Below the pieces are notes generated by a model. The model was given only the letters and a program-made list of their open reading frames with translations. It did not search any database and was not told the DNA's origin. Below are positions 43,609 to 50,970 of a stretch of 62,706 bases of DNA, one piece after another. Each line of letters opens with the position of its first letter. The stretch's first letter is position 1. The translations under genes and the position numbers were made by a program. Origin of the DNA: Phenylobacterium aquaticum (lineage in GTDB: Bacteria; Pseudomonadota; Alphaproteobacteria; Caulobacterales; Caulobacteraceae); contig CANCJJ010000014.1 of the NCBI GenBank assembly GCA_947378305.1, positions 1-62,706 on the forward strand, in the 5' to 3' direction.

Positions 43609-45071
43609 CACGGCGGCCTGAGCTGCGACTTGGCCTCCTGATCCTGGGGGTCACCTGCGTCCGGCTGCTGGCGGCGGGCCTGATCCCCCTCACCGAGGAC
43701 GAGGCCTATTACCGGCTCTGGGCCCAGCATCTGCAATTCGGCTATTACGACCACCCGCCAATGATCGCCTGGTGGATTCGACTGGGTCAGACCCTGGCCG
43801 GCGACACGCCCCTGGGCGTGAGGCTGGTTCCGGTCCTGGCTGCCGGGCTGGCAAGCTGGGGAGTCGCTGGCCTGGCCCGCACCCTGGGCGCCGACGCCGC
43901 CACGGGGCTTCGCGCCGCCGTCTGGTACAATGTGACGACCGTCATCGGGGTCGGCGGAATTCTGGCAACGCCGGACGCACCAGCCACCCTTTTCTGGATC
44001 CTCTGCCTGTGGAGCTTGAGTACGGTTCGCGCCTACGGCACGGGTCGCCAGTGGTGTCTGGCAGGACTGGCTGCAGGCCTCGCCTGCCTGTCCAAGTATT
44101 CTGCCCTGTTTCTGGCTCCGGGGGTTTTTCTCTGGCTCCTGTCCACGCCCGAGCGCCGGGGCTTCTTGAAGCGCCCCTGGCCCTGGATCACCCTGGCGAT
44201 TGCGGGGACCGTGTTTTCGGCCAACATCGTCTGGAATGCCCAGCATGACTGGCTGACCTTCGCCAAGCAGTTCGGCCGGATCGCCCCTGGCCGGTTCAAG
44301 CCGGACTATCTGCTGGAATTGCTCGCGGGCCAGTTCCTGCTGATAAACCCCCTGATCGCCATCTATGCCGGGCGCGGGGGGGGTCAGGCCCTGGGCAACC
44401 GGGGCCGGGTCGGGTCGGCCGATCTGAGCCTGCCCCTGCTGACCGCCCTGCCCTTTGCGGCCTATCTGGTCCTGCATAGCCTGCATGACCGGGTCCAGGC
44501 CCACTGGCCTGCGCCCATGATTTCTTCGGTAGTCATTCTGGCCGCCGTCTGGGCTGCCGGACGCAAGGTCCCACGCCTGCCAATCGCCCTGGGTCTGGGA
44601 CTGTCGGCCCTGGTCATGGTCTATGCGGCCTCTGGCCTGCGCCTGCCTGGACGGACCGATCCCCTTCTGCCCTTGCGCGACTGGCCACAATTCAGCCAAT
44701 CGGTCGAAACCCTGCGACGCGCCCAAGGTGCAGGCTGGATCGGGACCGAGAGCTACGGCACCCTCGCGCAATTGGCCTTTACGGGGGCGATCCCTGTGCC
44801 GATCGTCCAGGTTATCGAAACCGTCCGCTATGGCGATAGCGCGGCGAAGCCCGACCTGACCCAGCCCGGCCTGCTGGTCGACAAGGCCAGACGCCTGGAC
44901 ATGCCCAGCCTCAAGACCTGTTTCGCCGTCATTCAGCCCCTGGGGACGCTGACGCGCGGGCCAGAGGACGGCAAGCACGATGACTATGAAGTCTATCTTG
45001 TGGCCAAGCCGGTCCCCACCTTCGCCGCATCAGGCTGTCCTGACGACCTGGGAAAGAACCCCCAGGATTGA
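43602..45071 (+). CDS. GT39/PMT_2-type membrane glycosyltransferase (ArnT-like)
   Basis: A 489-aa multi-spanning protein. The first periplasmic loop has LIPLTEDEAYYRLWAQHLQ and GYYDHPPMIAWWIRLGQ, with the acidic pair Asp-Glu characteristic of GT-C enzymes, followed by about 10 membrane segments and a soluble C-terminal part. Polyprenyl-linked sugar from the GT2-GtrA protein is the likely donor; the acceptor (lipid A, protein or polysaccharide) is unknown. The start is ATG 43602, or GTG 43605, which gives a 4-bp overlap with the GT2 stop. It converges on the cytochrome gene. Confidence 0.92.
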   Translation: MVTRRPELRLGLLILGVTCVRLLAAGLIPLTEDEAYYRLWAQHLQFGYYDHPPMIAWWIRLGQTLAGDTPLGVRLVPVLAAGLASWGVAGLARTLGADAATGLRAAVWYNVTTVIGVGGILATPDAPATLFWILCLWSLSTVRAYGTGRQWCLAGLAAGLACLSKYSALFLAPGVFLWLLSTPERRGFLKRPWPWITLAIAGTVFSANIVWNAQHDWLTFAKQFGRIAPGRFKPDYLLELLAGQFLLINPLIAIYAGRGGGQALGNRGRVGSADLSLPLLTALPFAAYLVLHSLHDRVQAHWPAPMISSVVILAAVWAAGRKVPRLPIALGLGLSALVMVYAASGLRLPGRTDPLLPLRDWPQFSQSVETLRRAQGAGWIGTESYGTLAQLAFTGAIPVPIVQVIETVRYGDSAAKPDLTQPGLLVDKARRLDMPSLKTCFAVIQPLGTLTRGPEDGKHDDYEVYLVAKPVPTFAASGCPDDLGKNPQD

Positions 45072-45078
45072 TCCGCCC

Positions 45079-45462
45079 TCAGTGGGCTTGAAGGCTCGCC
45101 TTGGCATTCTCCCGACGCGCGGTCTTGCGCTGACCGGCCACCTGCTCGGCCAGGATCGGCCCTGCCTTGTTACCCCAGGCCCCCCGCACATAGGTCAGGA
45201 TCGAGGCGATTTCCGGGTCGGAAAGCTCGCCTTCGAAGGCTGGCATGCCGCCCCGACCGTTCAGGATACGCCCCAGAGGCTCCTTGGGATCGCCCCTGAC
45301 CACCTTGCTCCCGGCCAGGGCCGGGAAGGCCCCGGGAACGCCCCGCCCGTCCTTCTGGTGACAGGCGGAGCAATTTTCCAGGAATCCCCTCTGACCATCC
45401 AGGGCCAGGGCTGGTGACGCCATCAGACCAAGCGCCACCAGGCTCAACACAACAGACCGCAT
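45079..45462 (-). CDS. Periplasmic cytochrome c (class I)
   Basis: A 127-aa protein with a signal peptide (VVLSLVALGLMASPALA, cleavage at about 20), haem motif CSACH at residues 31-35 and an axial-Met candidate in GGMPAFEGELS near 68. GVPGAFPALAGSKVVRG and the remaining arrangement are class I cytochrome c. The start at 45462 follows GGGGGAGACA. It lies 10 bp downstream of a Tat-exported amine oxidase on the same strand, so it could be the electron acceptor of that flavoenzyme rather than of a local oxidase. Confidence 0.92.
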   Translation of the reverse strand: MRSVVLSLVALGLMASPALALDGQRGFLENCSACHQKDGRGVPGAFPALAGSKVVRGDPKEPLGRILNGRGGMPAFEGELSDPEIASILTYVRGAWGNKAGPILAEQVAGQRKTARRENAKASLQAH

Positions 45463-45472
45463 TGTCTCCCCC

Positions 45473-47068
45473 TTAGGCCGCATGCACGCGGGCATGGAGC
45501 TTGCCGATCTGCTGCCAGGCACTCTCAATGCCGCCTGCCTGCCAACCGGTGATGTAGCTGAGGTGCTCCCCCGCCAGGTACAGTCGACCGTCGGGCTCAC
45601 ACAGGGTCGGATAGGCATTGGCACGGCCATCGTCCGTCCATTGCGCCCAACCGCCGAGATTGTGATCAATGCGATGCCAGGCTGCCGAGAAGGACTTTTC
45701 GATGCTGTCCGCATAGCCCGGGAAGACCCGCTCGCCGGCCCGACCCGCCAGGGCCTGACGCTCGCCCGGCGACAGGGCACTGACCTTGGCCGCCTGGGAC
45801 CCGAACTGGTAATAGCCCAGGATCACGCCCTTCTTGCTCTGCCAGCCCGTCGACGGCAGGGACATGGTCAGGATTTCCGGATCGTCGAAATAGACGTGGC
45901 CGCCATAGATGGAATGATCCTCCTCCCAGAACCGGCGCTTCATTTGCAGGCCGATCTTGCCCACGAGGGCATAGGAGACCTCGCCAATCGCCGCCTTGAA
46001 CTTGGGCGACACCTGAATGTCCATCTGACGCAGGACGGACAGGGGGATGGTGCAGATGCAGTAATCGGCCTTGATCGTGCCGGACTTGCCGTCGCCGTCG
46101 ACATAGGCAATTTCAACGCCCTTGTCGTTCTGACGGAAGCTCTTCACCTGGGTGGAGTAACGGATGTACTTGCCAACCTGGGCCTCAAAGCCCTTGGCGA
46201 TCCGGTCCATGCCGCCGACGGGCTGGAACATGGTGCGCTGTTGCTCGTAATTGGTCACAGAGCCCAGGGTCTTCCAGGTATCCGAATTCAGCACATCCAC
46301 GAAGGGCCGGGGCGGCTTGACCACACCAGGCCCTGGATTGACCCCGGCACCGGGCCAGATGTCGAAGCCACGACCGTCCGTGCCCTTATAGGCCAGGTCA
46401 TTGTTCAGATAGCCTTCCTTGACGAGGTAGGCGATGAGGTGATCCCGGTCAGCGGCGGTCATCTGCTGGTCCAGCGCGCCCTGCTTGATGGACTTGGCCA
46501 GGATTTCAGCGGCCCCGCCGCGAATGTCCGCCGCGACTTCGCCCTTGCGGACCGGCTTGCCCGCCATGGGCCCCTTGCCCTTGTCGAACATGACATAGGA
46601 GGCGTCATTGTCGTTGACGAAGACCTCCAGCGGGATGTTGAATTCCTTGGTGTAGTGCAGGGTGGAATGGTGATGGTAGGGAATCCGCCATGGCCCATGG
46701 TTGATGTAGAGCCCGTCGTCAAAATCACAGACCTGGGTCTCGCCACCGAGTTCGGTCGAGGTAAAGCCCTTGCGCGCCGTCTGGCAGCGCCCGCCCGCAA
46801 AGCTGCGCGCTTCGAGGATGGTCACGTCGTAACCGGCCTTGGACAATTCATAGGCCGAGGTCATGCCCGCAACACCGGCCCCCAGAATGACGACCTTCTT
46901 GCCACCACCGCCCGTGAGGGTCGGCGGAGCCGCCTGTGCCGAGGCAATGCCAAAGCCCAGGGCACTCATGCCCGCCATCAAAAGGCTCGATCCCCCGAAG
47001 CCGCCAAGGCCCTCCAGGAAACTGCGACGCGACAGGCCAAGCCCGTCAGTTGATTTTTGCGATTCCAT
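45473..47068 (-). CDS. Tat-exported flavin-containing amine oxidase
   Basis: A 531-aa flavoprotein of the monoamine oxidase family. Twin-arginine signal SRRSFL at residues 13-18 is followed by a hydrophobic stretch (LLMAGMSALGFGIASAQA). The FAD motif is VVILGAGVAGMTSAYELSKAG, followed by EARSFAGGRCQT. The C-terminal FAD site is LYLAGEHLSYITGWQAGGIESA. It should oxidise an amine substrate in the periplasm. The downstream cytochrome gene suggests electron transfer to cytochrome c instead of oxygen. ATG 47068 is used; a GTG two codons upstream is possible. The substrate is unknown. Confidence 0.93.
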   Translation of the reverse strand: MESQKSTDGLGLSRRSFLEGLGGFGGSSLLMAGMSALGFGIASAQAAPPTLTGGGGKKVVILGAGVAGMTSAYELSKAGYDVTILEARSFAGGRCQTARKGFTSTELGGETQVCDFDDGLYINHGPWRIPYHHHSTLHYTKEFNIPLEVFVNDNDASYVMFDKGKGPMAGKPVRKGEVAADIRGGAAEILAKSIKQGALDQQMTAADRDHLIAYLVKEGYLNNDLAYKGTDGRGFDIWPGAGVNPGPGVVKPPRPFVDVLNSDTWKTLGSVTNYEQQRTMFQPVGGMDRIAKGFEAQVGKYIRYSTQVKSFRQNDKGVEIAYVDGDGKSGTIKADYCICTIPLSVLRQMDIQVSPKFKAAIGEVSYALVGKIGLQMKRRFWEEDHSIYGGHVYFDDPEILTMSLPSTGWQSKKGVILGYYQFGSQAAKVSALSPGERQALAGRAGERVFPGYADSIEKSFSAAWHRIDHNLGGWAQWTDDGRANAYPTLCEPDGRLYLAGEHLSYITGWQAGGIESAWQQIGKLHARVHAA

Positions 47069-47222
47069 GTTCACTCACCCGCTCCAGATGAGGTCCATGA
47101 GGACAAGCCGAAGGGCCCTGACAACGCCCTTCCGACACGTCCCTACAGGAAGTCTGCAAATGTCTTAAGTTTGCCTATTGGCTAGGCGTTGGTGCCCTGA
47201 AATTCACATTCGAGACTGGATC

Positions 47223-47244
47223 GGCCAGCCCGCGAAGGCTGGCC
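47223..47244. repeat. 8-bp inverted repeat
   Basis: GGCCAGCC (47223-47230), six bases, GGCTGGCC (47237-47244). It lies between the ECH terminator and the amine oxidase promoter region. Without a T-run it could be an operator for the amine oxidase operon or a second half of a tandem terminator. Confidence 0.45.
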
Positions 47245-47260
47245 TGCCTGGATAGATCAG

Positions 47261-47289
47261 GAAAAACAGGCGGTTTCGGAAAAACCGCC
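47261..47289 (-). terminator. Rho-independent terminator after the enoyl-CoA hydratase gene
   Basis: On the minus strand, GGCGGTTT (47289-47282), a 5-base loop, AAACCGCC (47276-47269), TG, then TTTTT (47266-47262). It starts 3 bases beyond the hydratase stop codon. Confidence 0.85.
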
Positions 47290-47291
47290 GG

Positions 47292-48122
47292 TCAGTGCCC
47301 CTGGAAGTCCGCCGGGCGCTTCTCCAGGAAGGAGGTCATGCCCTCCCGGAAATCCTGGGTACGAATAAGCTGTAGGAATTGCAGATAGACGTGATGAACA
47401 TGGTCATTGAAGGTCTCATTCATCCCCATGCGCATCAGGCGTTTTGCTGACTGGACCGCCAAGGGCGCATTGCCCGCAATTTCAGCAGCCATGGCCCGTG
47501 CCCGAGTTTGCAATTCCGCATCCGGCACGACCAGATTGGCCAGTCCCATCTCCAGGCTCTCCTGGGCCGTCAGGGTGCGGCCAGTGAAGATCAGCTCGGC
47601 GGCCTTGGCCCATCCAATGAGGCGCGGGAGAATCCAGGTGCCGCCGGATTCCGGCACCACGCCGCGCTTGACGAAGGCCGCTGCCAGCTTGGCGCTCTCG
47701 GCCATGATGCGGATGTCGCAGCCCATGGCCGTGTCCATGCCATAGCCTGCGGCGGACCCGTTCAGGGCGCAGATGGTGGGCTTGTCCATGGCAAAGAGAA
47801 CCGTGGGCGGCGTATTGCGCAGGTCGAGATTCACCGACACCTTGGTTGACTGGCCCTGGGAACCAATCCCCGAGCCCTGGGTCGCATCCACCAGATCCAG
47901 ACCTGCACAGAAGGCCCGCCCCTTGCCCGTCAGCAGCACCACCCTCACCTCGGGGTCCTCATTGGCCCTGACGAGAAGCTCGGTGATCTGGTTGAGCATT
48001 GGCCCAGAAATGGTGTTCAGCCGTTCGGGGCGGTTGAGGGTCAAGGTCGCGATCCCCTCGGAGACATCGTAAAGCACTTCAGCCGTGGACTCTGCCGCAA
48101 TGGGGCTCAAGGTCTCGCTCAT
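47292..48122 (-). CDS. Enoyl-CoA hydratase/isomerase family protein
   Basis: A 276-aa crotonase-fold enzyme. The oxyanion-hole glycine region is in ALNGSAAGYGMDTAMGCDIR, and the catalytic Glu lies in VVPESGGTWILPRLIG near residue 157. Start ATG 48122 follows AAGGGAGGACTGACC. It lies on the strand of the DUF6285 and APH-like genes, 59 bp behind DUF6285. It would hydrate a 2-enoyl-CoA, as expected after the acyl-CoA dehydrogenase of the same cluster, although isomerase activity is equally possible. Confidence 0.92.
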   Translation of the reverse strand: MSETLSPIAAESTAEVLYDVSEGIATLTLNRPERLNTISGPMLNQITELLVRANEDPEVRVVLLTGKGRAFCAGLDLVDATQGSGIGSQGQSTKVSVNLDLRNTPPTVLFAMDKPTICALNGSAAGYGMDTAMGCDIRIMAESAKLAAAFVKRGVVPESGGTWILPRLIGWAKAAELIFTGRTLTAQESLEMGLANLVVPDAELQTRARAMAAEIAGNAPLAVQSAKRLMRMGMNETFNDHVHHVYLQFLQLIRTQDFREGMTSFLEKRPADFQGH

Positions 48123-48181
48123 GGTCAGTCCTCCCTTGGTATTGCCACAGATAACCCCACCCTCACCGGTCTAGGCAAGAC

Positions 48182-48541
48182 CTAGCCGCCGGGCTGGGAG
48201 ACATAATTCGGCTGATCAATGGCAATCTGGTCGATAATATTGGCCTTTAGCGTGGCAAGCAGCCCGGGCGTATGGACGCCCATCTCGCCGGTCTCGAGCC
48301 GGTCGCACAGGTCGGCATTAAGGCTGGCAAGATCGCCCTCATGGCCGAGAAGCGCCACGAGACGGGCCTGGGTCGCCTGATCCGCCGCCGGACCTTGAGC
48401 CAGTTCACGCCCCACTGTCGCCAGGGCATTGGCCGCAACCCGGGCCAGAAAGGCATCCCGGGGCGGGAGGGACGGACGCAGAGATTCAATCCAGCTGGCC
48501 ACAGCCTCGACCAGTTCTTCAGCGCGGGGATGCTCAATCAC
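48182..48541 (-). CDS. DUF6285 domain-containing protein
   Basis: A 119-aa, all-helical protein (HPRAEELVEAVASWIESLRP, AFLARVAANALATVGRELAQ) placed in DUF6285, a family I recall next to APH-like kinases and acyl-CoA dehydrogenases. The GTG start at 48541 overlaps the stop TGA of the APH gene (GTGA), so the two are co-translated. It has no catalytic motif and may be a partner or chaperone of the kinase; that is inference. It ends in a Pro/Gly tail. Confidence 0.75.
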   Translation of the reverse strand: MIEHPRAEELVEAVASWIESLRPSLPPRDAFLARVAANALATVGRELAQGPAADQATQARLVALLGHEGDLASLNADLCDRLETGEMGVHTPGLLATLKANIIDQIAIDQPNYVSQPGG

Positions 48542-49527
48542 AGGCCAACCTCCAGCAAATGGACAAGGTCCAGTTCCGTTTCCGAAACCCGTCGGCCGAT
48601 CATGGGTCGTTCGACCGAGGGCGTCGCACCAGACGCATAGCTGGCATACATCATCAGGCACATGACCCCCCATTTGAGCGAGCCCAGGGCCTGCCAGTAT
48701 CGCAATCGGGGAAGGGAAATGGCCGTGCCGCCCGCCTCGGCATAGCCGTCCAGCAGGTCCTGGTAATGGCCAAAGCCCCCGACCGGCAGATGGCTACGAC
48801 CAAACCGCCAGGAATTCACACAGAGCCAGGACAGGTCTTCTGCGGGATCGCCCCGGTGGGAAAGTTCCCAGTCCAGCACGGCCGCCACCCCGGTCTCCGG
48901 ATGGATCATCAGATTGCCGTTGCGGAAGTCGCCATGCAGAACCACGTCCGGCAAGGGCGGCGGCAGATTGCCGCGAAGATGATGGAAGGCCAGCTCCAGA
49001 ACCGGGCGCCTGGCCCCGGAGGCCCGATAAATGGCTTCATAGCGGTCGAGCTCGCCCAGGGCGTCGGCGGTCTTGAGGTCCAGCGCCTCGCCCGGGATGG
49101 AATGAATGCGCGCCAGGATCTGACCGCACTGACGGGCCAGACGGGGTCGAATGGCGGCAAAGGCCTCCCCGGCAACGATCTTCCGCCCCAGGGTCTCACC
49201 GGCCACGCGCCCGGTAATATGGGCCTCACCCAGGCCATCCTCCGGCTCGCACAGCCGAACAAGCGGGGCCACGGGCGCGCCGACATGGTGGGCCGCCTGG
49301 ATCAGGGCCGCTTCGGTGGCCAGCGAGGTGGAGCGGGACTCCGCGGCATTGAAGGGTCCGGACCGTCGCCGCAGGATCATCTCTGCCGGGCCAGGAGCGC
49401 CGCCCACCAGGGTGAAGGCCCAGGTTTCCATACTGGCCCCGCCCGACAGGCGCTGGACCCCCTCGACACCTGTACCGCCTAATTTTGGGGCCAGGGCTTG
49501 CAGATGACCAAGAATATCGACTTCCAT
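48538..49527 (-). CDS. APH-like phosphotransferase associated with acyl-CoA metabolism
   Basis: A 329-aa aminoglycoside-phosphotransferase-fold kinase. The catalytic loop is VVLHGDFRNGNLMIHPETG (Asp near 199), the metal site AVLDWELSHRGDPAEDLSWL, and the N-terminal ATP region LSGGASMETWAF. It is the family fused to acyl-CoA dehydrogenase in animal ACAD10/ACAD11. ATG 49527 is preferred. It is divergent from an acyl-CoA dehydrogenase (49645-50970) and overlaps DUF6285. It probably phosphorylates a hydroxyacyl-CoA rather than an antibiotic; this is based on relatives and context. Confidence 0.88.
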   Translation of the reverse strand: MEVDILGHLQALAPKLGGTGVEGVQRLSGGASMETWAFTLVGGAPGPAEMILRRRSGPFNAAESRSTSLATEAALIQAAHHVGAPVAPLVRLCEPEDGLGEAHITGRVAGETLGRKIVAGEAFAAIRPRLARQCGQILARIHSIPGEALDLKTADALGELDRYEAIYRASGARRPVLELAFHHLRGNLPPPLPDVVLHGDFRNGNLMIHPETGVAAVLDWELSHRGDPAEDLSWLCVNSWRFGRSHLPVGGFGHYQDLLDGYAEAGGTAISLPRLRYWQALGSLKWGVMCLMMYASYASGATPSVERPMIGRRVSETELDLVHLLEVGL

Positions 49528-49552
49528 GACGTAACGGCACCTCGCCTTTGTT

Positions 49553-49573
49553 GTCGCCAAACGATCTGGCGAC
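49553..49573. promoter_or_regulatory. Operator-like palindrome between the APH and acyl-CoA dehydrogenase genes
   Basis: GTCGCCA (49553-49559), 7-base spacer, TGGCGAC (49567-49573): a perfect 7-bp inverted repeat in the 117-bp divergent intergenic region, 26 bases before the APH start and 72 before the dehydrogenase start. Symmetry and position suggest binding of a dimeric repressor (for example TetR-type); no cognate regulator lies beside it. Confidence 0.5.
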
Positions 49574-49644
49574 CAGAATGCTGGCTTGTAAACTTAGAAA
49601 ATAACCGGTCGCGCCGCCGGAGACATTGACGGAAGGGAAACTTC

Positions 49645-50970
49645 ATGGACTTTAATTTATCCTCCGATCTTGTTGCTTATATTGCAGAACTTGATGCCTT
49701 CATCGAGTCCGAGATCAGGCCGCTTGAGCGCCAGGACGACAATATCCGCTTCTTCGATCACCGGCGGGAATATGAGCGCACGGACTGGGACAATCAGGGT
49801 CAGCCCAAACATGAATGGGAGGCCCTTCTGGCCGAGGCCCGCCGCCGGGCGGATGTCGCAGGCCACCTTCGCTATGCCTGGCCGCCGGAAATGGGGGGCA
49901 AGGGCGGAACCAATCTGGCCATGGCGGTGATCCGCGAACATCTGGCCGCCAAGGGGCTCGGCCTGCACAACGACTTGCAAAACGAACATTCCATCGTCGG
50001 CAACAACCCCTTCATCCTGATGTTCAAGGAATTCGCCACCAATGCCCAATATGCCCGGGATGGCGAAAACCTGCTGGCGGGCAAGATGCGCACGACCTTC
50101 GGCCTGACCGAACCCAATCACGGGTCAGATGCGACCTTTATGGAGACCCGGGCGGTCCCCCACGAAAAGGACGGCAAGCCGGGCTGGCTGATCAATGGCG
50201 AAAAAATGTGGTCGACGGGCATGCATGTGGCGACCCACTGCATGGTCTTTGCCCGCACCAGCGGCCAGGACGGCGACGCGACCGGGATCACCTGTTTCAT
50301 CGTGCCCGCCGATACCCCCGGGGTGAAGGTGGAGGAATATCTCTGGACCTTCAACATGCCCACCGACCATCCCAGGGTCAGCTATACCGACGTCTGGGTG
50401 CCCGAGGACAGCTATTGGGGTGTCATCGACCGGGGGCTTGGCCTGGGTCAGAGCTTTGTCCACCAGAACCGGATCCGGCAGGCAGCCTCCTCCCTGGGGG
50501 CGGCGGTCTACTGCCTTGAGGAAAGCGTGAAATACGCCCGGACGCGCAAGCCCTTTGGCAAGCCCCTGTCCGACAATCAGGCCATTCAGTGGCCCCTGGT
50601 CGAACTGGCCACCCAGTGCGAAATGCTGCGCCTCCTGATCCGCAAGACGGCCTGGGACATGGACCAGATGGAACACAAGGAGGTCGAACGCCAGATCTCG
50701 GACAAAGTCTCCATGTGCAATTATTGGGCTAACCGCCTGGTCTGTGAGGCGGCTGACCAGGCCATGCAGGTGCATGGCGGCATTGGCTATTCCCGCCACA
50801 AGCCCTTCGAGCACATCTACCGCCACCACCGCCGCTACCGGATCACCGAAGGCTCGGAGGAGATTCAAATGCGCAAGGTTGCAGCCTTCCTGTTCGGCTA
50901 TATGGGGCCGCGCCGAAAGCAGTTTGCCGACCTGACCTTTGACGATGTGGACTATCGAAAGGGCAACTAA
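49645..50970 (+). CDS. Acyl-CoA dehydrogenase (ACAD11-like)
   Basis: A 441-aa flavoprotein. LRYAWPPEMGGKGGTNLA lies near residue 75, FGLTEPNHGSDATFMET near 155, GWLINGEKMWSTGMHVATH near 180, and AMQVHGGIGYSRHKPFEHIYRHHRRYRI near the C-terminus (split over two blocks). The long N-terminal helix and the HRRYRITEGSEEI end are typical of the ACAD10/11 group. ATG 49645 follows GGAAGGGAAACTTC. Divergent from the APH-like kinase; its stop overlaps the Mur-ligase stop by 4 bp (convergent). Confidence 0.93.
   Translation: MDFNLSSDLVAYIAELDAFIESEIRPLERQDDNIRFFDHRREYERTDWDNQGQPKHEWEALLAEARRRADVAGHLRYAWPPEMGGKGGTNLAMAVIREHLAAKGLGLHNDLQNEHSIVGNNPFILMFKEFATNAQYARDGENLLAGKMRTTFGLTEPNHGSDATFMETRAVPHEKDGKPGWLINGEKMWSTGMHVATHCMVFARTSGQDGDATGITCFIVPADTPGVKVEEYLWTFNMPTDHPRVSYTDVWVPEDSYWGVIDRGLGLGQSFVHQNRIRQAASSLGAAVYCLEESVKYARTRKPFGKPLSDNQAIQWPLVELATQCEMLRLLIRKTAWDMDQMEHKEVERQISDKVSMCNYWANRLVCEAADQAMQVHGGIGYSRHKPFEHIYRHHRRYRITEGSEEIQMRKVAAFLFGYMGPRRKQFADLTFDDVDYRKGN

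Noticed and set aside
45482..47053. A 523-residue reading frame on the plus strand opposite the amine oxidase (also long frames opposite clpA, topA and the GT39 gene).
   Set aside because: These are antisense shadows caused by GC-rich third positions. The sense strands encode clear protein families and the antisense products show no recognisable motif.
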